Shown: positions 51,901-63,900 of the stretch, piece after piece
Position numbering within the stretch: position 1 is the stretch's first letter
Layout: every line of letters begins with the position of its first letter
Source of the DNA: Callaeas wilsoni
Lineage: Eukaryota; Chordata; Aves; Passeriformes; Callaeidae
Direction: 5' to 3'
DNA: 64,000 nt
Assembly (NCBI GenBank): GCA_013398955.1
Contig: VWPU01002057.1
Span: 1-64,000, forward strand
Made by a program: the position numbers and the translations under genes
Notes under the pieces: generated by a model
The model's input: the letters and a program-made list of their open reading frames with translations, nothing else
The model's database searches: none
Told to the model about the DNA's origin: nothing

Positions 51901-54900
51901 CGAGGAGAGAGGGAGGCTGAGGGAGAGGAGGGGGAGGAAGGCTCACCTCGTAGGCAGAGCCCACAGCGACCAGGCTGCCTCAGGGAAGCCCTACCTCGCA
52001 CCAGCACCACGAAGTCCTTGCGTGTCTCGACCCCAGGGCCCTGTGCCAGGCAGGTGTATCGGCCCTGGTGGAAGGGCTGGAGGGGGCTGAGATGGAGCTG
52101 GCTCCCCCCGGACACCAGACCCTGCTCTGGGCTCATCTCTGCAAGGGGGCAGGGTGAAGGGAGCTGAGCAGTGCTCCTCCACTGAGCCCTCCCCAGGCTC
52201 GGTGTTGTGCTTCCCCCTGTCCCCTGCCCAGACCCAGGTTTGGGGACACTGTTAAAGCAAAACAGGGTTTTTGCAGAGTTCACTGCTGAAGCTTTACAGG
52301 AGAAAAGAGACACTGGTTTGGGGGCAAGCCTCTGTCCCAGCAAGCACCCCAAGGGCTGGTACCCACAGATCTCACCCCCCCATATCCCTCCATCACGTCT
52401 TGTGCCCACATGCCATTGCTTCGAGCCTCAGGAATGAACCTGATGTGTCTTAAAAGCAAGTAGAGAAAAGGCCAGCCCCTTCATGCTCTGTCGGCTCCCT
52501 GTGCGGCCCTGAGGGTCTCTTGCAGCGGGATTAGAAGTTGGGAAACTGAGGCAGGACTGCTTGGAGGGGAACAGCAGCGAGGCTGGGGGTTGCAGCCTGG
52601 CACAGTGTTCGCCTGCACACACACCCATCGGGCTCCCGTCCTTCAGCCAGGTGACAGTGGGCACACCAGTGACTTGGCAGGTCAGGACAAGGGGTGTCCC
52701 CATGTCAGCTTCAAGGGTCTCCTGCTGTGGGTCCTGGATGCCTGGGGGTTCTGAGGAGGATGAGCAGGGACAGAGGGTGTGAGACAGACCGGGGTTCATG
52801 TCGGCTCCTCAGTGTGGGCTTGGGGGACACAGCTCCTGGCTGAGCCCTCACCACGTACCATGGACGGTGAGGATGAAGCTCTTCTCATCCTGGCTGGCCA
52901 CGTTCAGTGCCATGCACGTGTATGTGCCTGAGCTGGAAAGCTGCAGGTGAGGGAGCTGCAGCACCCGAGAGCCTGGAAGAAGCAGAGAAGCAGGGAATCA
53001 GGACAGCCTGGAGCAGGACCAGGTCTGGGCCACCATGCCAGCAAGATAACTAATCTTCCAGTACCCAGCCAAGCTCCCTGCAAAAAGGAGTCTGGCCATG
53101 GAAGTCTCATCTTTGAGGTCCAAAGCTTTGCTGTGCCCCGCAGGAAAAGGCACTGAGCTCCCAGGAAGAAGGAGCATGGAGTTCTGCAGGATGCAGCCCT
53201 TGGTCCTCTCCAGAGGCCATCACTCAGCAGTGTGCCATTAGTGTGTCATACAACCCAAAGTCTGAGCTCGAGTCCCACATGTAGCATCCAAAAAGGGGGA
53301 TGAGGGGACCTAGAGCTCACTGTCAAGAGCCAGGGCACAGGCAATCATCCTGGCTCATCCCAACATACCTGGGGTCACGGGCACCTCCTCACCGAGCCGC
53401 AGGACGCGGCCATCCTTGTACCAGGTGATCTCTGCAGCCGGGTGGGATTGGATGTCACACACCAGTGAGATGCTGCCATTGACAATGCCATGGACGTTTT
53501 CGGGGTTTGTACCCACACTCCAGGGAGTTTCTGCTCCAGTGCACCCAAAAGACAGTGCCAAAGGGGAGCCATCACTGTGGAGGTCGATGCCTCCCCAGGA
53601 GGAAACACGTGCCGAGCGTCTCGCCTGCTCGCAGCGTGTGGCACCTCAACCTCTTTGCACAGGGTGAGCGCGACCAGCACGAGGGGACAGAGGCAGCCAT
53701 GCAGTCCCAGAGCCATAGGAGACTCCAGTTGGTGGAGAAAGAGGAGGAGGGGAGTAAATCAGTGACCTAGGGAAGGGGAGATGCCTTACCCTGCACAGCG
53801 AGGGCAAAGTGCTTCTCAGCTGACCCAGCTGGGTTCTCAGCCATGCACGTGTAGCTGCCAGTGTCACCCACCTCCACCATTGCCACCTGCAGAGGGGGAG
53901 CACAGCACCACTGGGACTCCTCTGGGGACCTTGGTGAGACCAGGGCAGCCTCCTCTGGGAGGAAAGACTGTCCCATCCCCTCCATCCGCTGTCTCCTGTG
54001 TCCCTCCCCAACACAGCCACCAGCTTAGGGGGACACCAACCTGCAGGACTGTGCCACCTTCCAGGAGCTGGTGCCGTGGGCCAGGCTCTATGGGGAGATC
54101 ATTCCAGAGCCAGGACACCGTGGGCTCTGGGTGCCCAGTAGCTTCACACTCAAAGCGGACAGTGCCATTGACGGTGGCTGTCACCTCCTCCACCAGGTCC
54201 TCTGTGCCACCGTGGATGGCCGGGGCCGCTGGAAGCAGGCGGTTATGGGGCTGCCGTGTGCCTCAATCCGATGTCCCCTCATCCCTGTACTCACTCAGCA
54301 CCTCCAGCTCGTAGTGCAGGCGGTCCCGTCCCGCGGCGTTGGCCGCCTCGCAGGTGTACCTGCCCCTGTCCTCCTCCTGCACCGCCTGCAGCTGCAGCAC
54401 CCGGCCCCCTGTGACACAGGACGGGGTTGGGGCAGGGCACAGGGAAGGGTTTGTGGGATATCCCCCCCAGCCCCACCCTGCACGGAGCCCTACGCAGCCC
54501 CAGTGACTTCAGGGGTCCCACGGGTGCTGTGCGTGTTGGCAGGAGGAAGGGGACAGGATCCAACCTCCTTCATGCTATGGATGCTCTCAACCCACAAAGC
54601 TGCTGCAGGACAACCCCCAGGCCCCACAGTGGGGGTTCAGACCCACTACCCATTACCTTGCAGCACCCGCACCCCCGGGCCAGGGGAGAGAGGCTCCCCA
54701 TCCTTGTACCAGCTGAGCTGGGGGGGTGGGATGGCACCGGTGTCACAGTAGAGCGCGGTGGGCTGGCCAAGAACAGCCTGCCGGTGCTCTGTCACCTCCC
54801 CATCCTGGTCTTCCTCCCGATAGAAGATCTCAAGAGCTTCTTTGGGGCTTGTTTGCTGCTGGAAGATGGGGGGCACTGCGGGGACAGGCTGTGGTCAGCT

Positions 54901-57900
54901 GTGGGGAACAGGGACATCGACCCCCAGGTGCAACCACAGCATCTGCCCGAACTGGAGCTGAGGAGATGTCGTTTTCCAGCAGCCTTTTTTCCTGCTCACC
55001 CTTTCTCTGCTCCCACAAGTGACCTCCTGAGGACCCCTGCTTTCACTGAGACACCTCCTGCTCTGGTTGCTGGCTCTCTGCTCACCTTGGACGTGCACGA
55101 TGAAGTCCCTGTCATCTTCACCCACAGCATTGGTGGCCACGCAGGTGTAGTGGCCCGAATCGGAGACACCGGCTGGTTGGATCTGAAGGACCTGCCCCTC
55201 ACTGAGGATATGGAGGTGTTCAGAGCTTGCCAGAAGCTGCAGGGAAGAAACAGAAGGGCAGGAGGAGGATTACACATCCAGGAGTGGGGCAGAACCCAGC
55301 CTACCGCATCAAGGGTAATCTTCCCACTCCATTCAGCTGGGACACTCTCCAATCCCAGCAGCTCCTCCCTGGTCACATTTGGGACCTCACCTGCTTGTCC
55401 TTGTACCACCGGATGGTCGGCTCGGGCACAGCCCAGGTCTCACACTCCAGCACCACTGTGCTGTTGACCCTGGTTTTCACCTCTTTCACGGCAAATTCCC
55501 CCAAAGGATCCTCTCTGGCAATCCAAGGAGGAACTAGTGGGGAAAGACAAAAGGAAGCAAAAGGAAGCAAAAAGGAAGCAAAAAGGAAGCAAAAAGGAAG
55601 CAAAAAGGAAGCAAAAAGGANGAAAAAGGAAGCCAAGAGGAAGCAAAAAGGAAGCAAAAAGGAAGCAAAAAGGAAGCAAAAAGGAAGCAAAAAGGAAGCA
55701 AAAGGAAGCAGCACTGACCCGTTGGGGTCATTGGTGGGGTCACTGCAGGATTTAGGAAGGACATGGGGAGCTCCCTCACCCAGGACCTTCACAGCGTAGT
55801 TCTTCACAGCCTCCCCATCTTCGCTGGCCACGACGCAGCTGTAGGTGCCCGTGTCCTCCTCCTGGGCGTTCAGGATCTGCAGCCCGTGGCCACCTGGGCA
55901 AAGGGGGTCTCCTGAGAGGGTCGCTGCTCACAGCCACAGCTCTTTCTCCCCATGCAGCACCTGAAGGCATCTCAAGACACCTGCTGAGCACCTGCTAGCC
56001 TGGCTCAAGGGGGCCTAATGCTCTTCTAGAGCACAGTCCCAGGCTCATAAAAACCAGCACTGAGGGGGCTCTATTTATTATAGGAGGATGCAGCTCTTGG
56101 AAGAGCAGCAGCCAGCTAATGGCCTGAGCCCTCAGGTCCTGCAGGATGATGACTTCTCACCGTCCCGCTGTGCTGGACCCCAGCTAGACCAAGAAAAGGC
56201 CCCTCTCCCACTCCCCAAGGCATACAGAGCCAGTGGACAGCAGCACGGTACCAGGGAGCAGGAGGACATTCCCAGATGCTTTGAGAGGAACCTCGTCCTT
56301 GAGCCAGGTGATGTTGGGAGATGGGTATGGCAGAGCCTCGCAGACCAGGGAGATGGGGTTGTTGATGATCACCGTCACTTCTTCTGCAGCAGCATCATCT
56401 CGAGCAAAGGTAGGAGTGGCTGCAGAGACGTGGTTGTGTGTTAGATCAGCACCAGCACACACTTAGGCTTCCCAGTGCTTCATCCTCCCACCAGAGAGCA
56501 CCATCCAAGTTCAAGGAGTTGGACTTGATACAGCATGTGCCAGCTTCAGACTCTGCCCTGTCCTGCTGCCCCCCAAAACCACAGAGACCCAGAAGACACA
56601 TCTCCCCTTCCCACAAGCCACCACTAGAGATGGATCCTGTGCTAAACAGGTGCTTTCTGTTCCTTCGAGAGGTCTCACAAGGGCTTTCGGACAGGTCAAT
56701 GCCATGCTTTGGCTACAGGACTAAGGGATCCTCCCCAGCTACCTGGGGCAGGCCATTAAAACCCTCTAAGTCTGCTCACACCTGAGAGTCTGGCTGCATC
56801 CAAAGGCATCTCATACCCAAAACATCCAGCAGGTAGTGCTTGGTCTGATTTGCCACAGAGCTGGAGGCCACGCAGGAGTAGCGGCCAGCATCGGCCAGGG
56901 AGGCTCGGGGGATGTGGAACAAGGAGCCATCAGGGGAGATGGAGAAGGTGTCAGGGAGAGGGTGGTTGTCTTTCAGCCAGGTGATCTTAGGTTGTGGGTT
57001 GCCTGTGAGGGATGGAAAGCAGGTTTTGGCCTTTGTGTGAAATTTTTCTGTGTGTGAGCACAGCCTGGCTGAGGTCACTGTCGGAGCTTTTCTGGAAAGC
57101 AGGGACATCATCCCAAATTGGAATTATCATGATCTGGATCAGGATTTTAGAGGCTGCTGGATGAGCCAACAAGAAGAAAGAGAACTGTCCTGAGTGGGAG
57201 GTGATTAATTATCCCCATCACTAAAGGAGAAATGAGATTAGAGGAATTTTAGCTCCATTTGGGAAAGATTGGAGCTTACATTGTGGAACAGGCTCCCCAT
57301 GTGGGCGTCCCCTCCCCAGCGCTTCCCGGACAGCACAACTGCAAAGCCAGGAACCATCCAAAAAAGCTCTGCAGCCGATTTCAGCTGTTTCCATGTCTCT
57401 GACTGGAGCCATCTGTTTGCTCCACACTCCAAAGTGAGACTCAGGTCTGCTCCTGAGCCCCATCTCCCACTTGCTCATGCCACCTCCCTTCCCCACTTGA
57501 TGCTCACCTGAAGCCAGGCAGGACCAGGTGACAGGGTGACCCTCGGGCACTCTGAAGGTGTGTTCTTCACCCGCGTTCTCAATGTGGGGAGGAACTAGGA
57601 ACACAAGCCCCCAGGGACTTCAGCAGCTGGCCAGCTTGGCCTCTGAGCTCACATCCTAAGGCACGAAGGACTCCCGCACACCCAGCATGTCCAATCTTAA
57701 CTCATGTCTGTTCCTGCAAGGGTGGAGCTCTGAAACCCCACCAGGAATCCTGCAGCAGACAGAAGACCCTTCCTTACCTAGGACCTCCACGTAGAAATGC
57801 CTCCTGGCCTCCCCAGCTACATTGCTGGCCAGGCAGGAATAGTGACCACCATCCTGGGCTCGTGCACGGGTGAGCCTCAGCAGCCACCCCCCTGGAAGCA

Positions 57901-60900
57901 CAGAGCAGAGAGGTCTCAGGGCCCTGACCCAGGTACCAGCACATCCCAACAGTTCTCCTGTGGCGCTGTAGCTCCAGGAGTTGGAACTCATCAGTGTTGG
58001 GGCAAAACATGTTCCCGAAGCGCTCATCTCTCACAGCACCCAGACCTCTGACCTGAAAGCACGTGCATGTGCTCGCTGGGGGTGACAGGAGAGCCCTCCC
58101 AGAACCAGGTGACAGTGGGCTGGGGAATGCCGGTGGCCTCACAGGTCAGCGTCAGGGATCCTTGTAGGGAAACGCTGACGTTGGTTGTCAGTCCTGATCC
58201 TTGAACGAACTCGGGAGGAACTGGGGATGCAGAAAAAGATGGACATCCATTTGCAAAGCAGCCAGGACATCAAAGGAGCAAAGCAAAGAGGGGAAAACTG
58301 GGTGAACCTGTTTTTTCCCGCCTTCTTGCTTTGTACAGCTTTAGGACACAAACCCAGAAGGCCCATTAGCATCACCTGGAGATGGTGACTTTGAAGGTGT
58401 TATGGGACAGGTGAACCACAGCAAGTACGTGCCACTTACCTGCACACCTGAGCCCAGGCTTACAGGTGTCACACTGAGCTGGCCACACGGCCTGAGCCAC
58501 CTCAGACCTTTTATGACTCAAGTGACCTTGACCTATGAGGTTTCCCCAAGTCCTTAGGTAGTAGAGGACTCTGTATGAGCTGATGTGCTGTGATGGCTCT
58601 GGAAAAAAACTCCTGCCTGATGAACCCAGTTCCAAAGCTATTCCTGAATCATAACCCCGCTGTCCCTGAGACCTGCTGTGTGCTGGATTGTCCATCTACT
58701 ACACATCAGGTTGCTCCACATCACCACCCTCCTGGTCCTGCCTGCATCCACCCCACCCCCAGCCACCAGCCCCATGCCATGTCCTTACCGTGCACCGCAA
58801 CATCAAACTCCCTCTGCTCCTGCCCCTCTGCGTTGGCCACCAGGCAAGTGTAGTGTCCTGCATGGGCCACCTCTGCCCTGGGGATGTGCAGCCGCCTCCC
58901 TTGCTCCGTAAGCAGGAGCCCGTCCCCACCGGCCACGGGCTGCCCGTCCTTCACCCACGTCACCCAGGGTGGAGGTGTCCCCGTGGCCTCACACTCCAGA
59001 ACTGTCTCACCACCCTTGATGACAGAAACCTTCCTCGGGGCGTTGCTGCTGCCATGGACCCTTGGCAGTGCTGCGGGAGAGGGACAGAGGGTGGAGGGGA
59101 TGTGCAGCAACTCCCTCAGCCGTGCACAAGTGGAGGGGCAAAGCTGACCCAGGTAGCAGCATCCCTTCCAAAATACCCAAGGCACCAGGCAATGGCTTTT
59201 GAGTCCAGCTGGACGTTGCATTGAGAGAGGTCACAACACCTCCACCCACCCGCACAGGTCTCTGGTCCCCCATGCTCACCGTGCACCTCCAGGTGATGCT
59301 CCTTGCTGCTGCTGCCGGCAGCGTTCCTGCACTCACAGGTGTACATCCCTTTGTCCAGCAGCTGTACCTTCTCCATGTACACCAGGTTCCCTCCCGGGGA
59401 CACCAGCTTTGGGCTCCCTGGCTGGGTGGAGAGGGGCTCACCTGCCCAGGGAAGGGGACAGCAGCTTCCCCTCAAGCTCCCAGCGGGACAAGTTCCCACC
59501 CAGAAGCTGGATACTGCTCAACAAAAAGCGCTCCTTGCTCCAAGGAGACCAGCAGCTGGGTCAATTCGTGTGTGGAGAGACAAGGCTGAGGAACAGGGCC
59601 CTACCGTCCTTCCACCAGCTCAGGGTGGGCAGGGGGATCCCATGGCACTCGCAGGCCAGCTGGACAGATTGTCCCTCTAGCACGGACACAGCCTCGGGCT
59701 CTGCCAAGGAGAAGGATGGAGGCACTGCAGGGATGAGAGGAGCAGCTCATTGATGGCACCGGACAAGAGGAGAAGGGCAGCTCCTCACTGGAGCTCCATC
59801 CTGCTGGATTCACACCCCCTGCAGCCCTGCTGGGTGCCGCAAAAAAAGCCAGCGACATTCCCCTGCCCTGGCTTCATGTGGAAACAATAATCTTGTCTCT
59901 CCAGCCAAGCGAGGGAGGTTTTAATTGCATGTGGCCAACAGCAGAGGATGACCAAGCATCCCACAAGAAGGGCAAGGTCAGGCTGGCCAGACCCAGCCTT
60001 GTTAGGCAGCCCTGCTCGCTGAGAAGGTTACCCAACTCTTTCCATTATTGGATGATGTTCTCAGCTGCTCATAAATACAGCTGGCTGGAAAATGGTAACT
60101 CCTTCCCATGAGGGATATCAACTTGGAGAAGAAAAACCCCAACACCCAGAAACCCTTGAAAAACAAAAACAGCAGAACCCAAACAATCCACCCAAGCCAG
60201 GACGGCAGACGTGCAAACGTTTCCCTGGGAAGAGATTGCAGGAACAAGCCCAGACCAGGAGAACTGGATCTTCTCCACTCCCTGGCCACCTGCCTGCAGG
60301 ACTTCCACCAACTGGCCTAGAGCATCCCTGAGAAAAGCCAGACCCTGGCTCAGCCCCCGGTGCTGTGGACATGCTGAGTGGTCTGGGAAGCTGCAGGGAT
60401 GCTTGGATCAAGTGAGAAAAATTGTCCAGTGCCTGTCTTGGCAGCAGCCCAGGAGTCACCACTGAGTCCAGGGGGGACAGAAATGTCACCAGGCACACAG
60501 GGCACAAAAGGGATGGTGAGTAGGTGGCCCCGTAATGGGGACCTGGCAACACCCATCCATGGGGCCATGGCTTTCCAGGACATTATTTGGGATGAACACA
60601 GGAGACCGCATGACTGGAATTGCAAATAAAGCAGAGGACAGGAGTCTGCTAGAGCCATCTTCCAGGGATGTGTCCTGAGGGCTGGGACAGCCCCACTGGT
60701 CCCACACTCACACGAGATATTCCAAGGGGGAAGCCCCCATCTGAGGCAACCACAGCTGCACTCACCAGTGACCTGCAGGCTGTACCAGAGCTCAGCCACA
60801 CCAGCCACGTTGGAGGCCATGCAGCGATAGCTGCCAGCATCAGAGAGTTGGGCACGTGGGATCTCCAGGCGCTTCCCATCCCTGGACAGGGTCAGTCCTG

Positions 60901-63900
60901 CTCCAGCCGAGAGCTGCTCATGCCCCTTGTACCAGGTGATGTCTGGAGGGAAGCAGAGAGCTGAGCTGTGAGGAGAGATGCTGCTGCCCCCCTCACCCAG
61001 GGAAAACTCCAGGGATGGACAGGAGGGACAGGATTGACTCACCGGGAGCAGGCAGCCCCGAGGCCAGGCATTCCAGGGATGCCGTGCCGTTCTCCGGGAT
61101 GGCCAGATCCACCGCGCTGGGTTCGATGTTTGGAGGCACTGCAAGCCAGCACCCACTGTCATTGGCTCTGTGTGACCCGGGCTGTCTGCAGCCACCACAG
61201 TGCAGGGCCCTGGGGCACGGCCAGGCTCGCTGATGGCACACACGAGTCCTGGCAGAGCAGCAGCCAGGGGCCACAGCTTGGTCTCAGCTCTGGGAGGGGA
61301 CCACGTCACCCCGTGGTGCCACCACTGCTCCCCAAGCCACCCAGCAGGTTTGTTCCCTGCCCCAATGAGACATGCATCCTTTCCAGGCAGGAGCCTCCAT
61401 TCCCTGCCTGGTTTCTCACTAGGCACCTTCAGAGTCACATCCTGCTGGTGGAGGGGAAATGGGGCTGGGGGAGGACCCTCCACCAGGAAACACCAGTCAA
61501 GGATTTACTGTGGTGTTAGTGGCCATCAGCTCTCAGCTCCGTTGGCAAAGGACAAGATCACAAGGGATCAAGCCAGTGACCCTGCACCTACCAAAAATCT
61601 GGGCCAAGAACTCCCACCCTTTTGGCTAGCCACATTCTTCCCGACACATGGGATGGATGGCGGGTCTCACCCCAGATGCTGCGCTCACCATGCACTGAAA
61701 CATGCACCTCTGCCTGGGCCAGCCCTGCCCAGTTGCTGCCCTGGCAGACGTAGAGCCCTTCGTGACCAAGCCCCACTCGGGTGACCAGCAGAGTCCCACC
61801 GTCCTCGGACACCACCACACCATCCTGCCCATCCAGCGGGTGCCCATCCTTCAGCCACCTGCGAGGAAGGGGACACGCAGCAAGTCCTTGGTCTGTCCTG
61901 CCACCACCCACACCCTGTCCCTGCACAGCAACAGGGGGAAGGGTGGGGTGCTGGCAGCAAGGATTGTCCTCCTGTCACCTGGAGTGGGGCTGGCAGTGCC
62001 AGCAGAGGACTGTTGAGGGACAAGGAGAAGGAATGGATGCCTTCCACCCTAAGGGACACCCCAAGCCAGAGTCCCCTACCATCCATCCTGGGGTCACCTG
62101 GAGTGGGGCTGGCAGTGCCAGCAGAGGACTGTTGAGGGACAAGGAGAAGGAATGGATGCCTTCCACCCTACCAGAGGCCCCCACCACCCATCCTGGGAAC
62201 ACGGGCAGCACCCACCACTCCGCAGCACTCACTGGATCTGGGGTGAGGGGATGCCCACGGCATGACAGTGAATTCTCAGGGAGGTGTTGGCAACAGCCGT
62301 CAGGTGGCTTTCCCCATCACCAATCCACACCTGGGGGGGAACTGGGGGGAGAGGAGACCTCAGGCTGGGACCACCCTCACACCCTGGCACAGGGATGTGA
62401 GAGCAGCCAAGGGCTTGGAGCGTGCAGGACCCCAGTGGTACATGAAGCCCAGGGAGGGCTATTTGAACCTTGGACGTGCAGGCTGTAGCTGAGTGAGGCG
62501 TTCCCCGCGGCGTTCGTGGCCGTGCAGGTGTAGAGGCCAGTGTCCATCACCTGGGGCTCGGACAGATGGAGGGATCCTGAAGGGAGGACGCTGTACCTGG
62601 GGGAGAAGGAACAGAAAAGCTGGATGGGAGAAACAGCCGTGTCATCCATCACCCAACCCTGAGCAGGGCCTAAGGGCTGAGAGCTCACCACCACCTTGGG
62701 ACAGCAAGACAAGGCCACCAGGGCCACCTCCCATTCAAGGAAGGTGGTAGAGCTGCCCATGGGGGCAAATCCTCTTTGCTCAGCCCCTGCACGAGCTCAG
62801 CACGAGGCAGCACATGAGCCCAGGGGGATGAAGGAGGACAAGGGTCCCCCCAGAGCACATCCCTGCAGCTGGAGCTGGCCAGGCTCTCATTCCCAGCCTC
62901 ATCTGTGCTCCATAGACATAACATCATCTCAGCCCACGGCTGCAGATTCCTCCTCGTGTTCTCCCATAAATCACCCAGCATGGACAAGCCAGCTGAGATG
63001 TGGGGAGCAGCACAGGCCAGCCAGGAACAACCATGGCAAATCAGACATGAACAACACAGCAACACATCCCCCAAGAAGAGCAAAACCAAGATGCCTTCCT
63101 GCTTCCTCAGCCCACAGCAATCCTCAGGTACAGGGAAAGAAGTGCTTAACCCCAAGACCGGTGCCCGTGAATTTAGGGGGTCCCTTCCAACATGGTGCTA
63201 ACATACAGAGAAAACATTGGAAGACCAAGACACCAGATAACCCGGAGAATGGTTGGATATGTGTTTATCTTCTCCCATCAAATCACATTTAATGACTGGC
63301 TCGTGGCTGCCATCAGCTTCAACACCATCAACAAATTGATTTGTCCCCCCAGAAGTCACTCACCAGAAAAAAACTGGCCTAAAACCCCACATCCGAGTGC
63401 AGACAAAACCACTGCTGGGCTAAAAACTGTGTTTGTGCCAAACCTCATCCCAAGAAGCATCAAGCCCTGGTCCAACACTTCCCACAGGGATCCACCATCC
63501 CCAGGCGCATCCTTGACCTTGTGACAGCACAAGGCAGGAATGTGCACAAAGGCAGACAGCAGGGTGAGGAGTTGCACTGGAGTTGCTTTTCCTTCCCAAT
63601 CCCAGCCCCGTGTCCAGGGTAGGCACATGAATGATTGGAAGCAGCTGCTTGGTCCCTGCAGATGTTTGGACGACGGAAAAGAAAGCCTGGTGCTCTCCCA
63701 GGAGAGCAGAGCTGATGCAGTACTGCTTGGCTGCCTCAGCTCCAGCCTTGAGCATTGGCCACAGGATGCCAGAGATGCCCTCACATCTCCCTACCGAGCA
63801 GCTGAGTCCCTTCATGGACCTGACACCCCTCTGAAGAGACACAAAATCCCAGGAGATCCTGGCCCCCAGCACCCACAGCCCTCCTTACCTTGGTGTGGCG

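Noticed and set aside
51125..52090. Long plus-strand open frame (321 codons) with 40-residue repeats
   Set aside because: It is produced by the 120-bp tandem repeat, whose length is a multiple of three, then runs antisense through an HMCN2 exon. The first repeat copy has a stop in this frame. No splice or promoter evidence.
54427..55467. Plus-strand open frame of 346 codons
   Set aside because: Antisense to HMCN2 Ig exons 54,657-54,875, 55,086-55,236 and 55,391-55,533. GC-rich codon bias on the opposite strand creates long shadows.
60350..61483. Minus-strand open frame of 377 codons
   Set aside because: Only 60,766-60,942 is real exon (Ig domain 3, second half). The rest is intron read-through, with clear splice sites at both ends of the exon.
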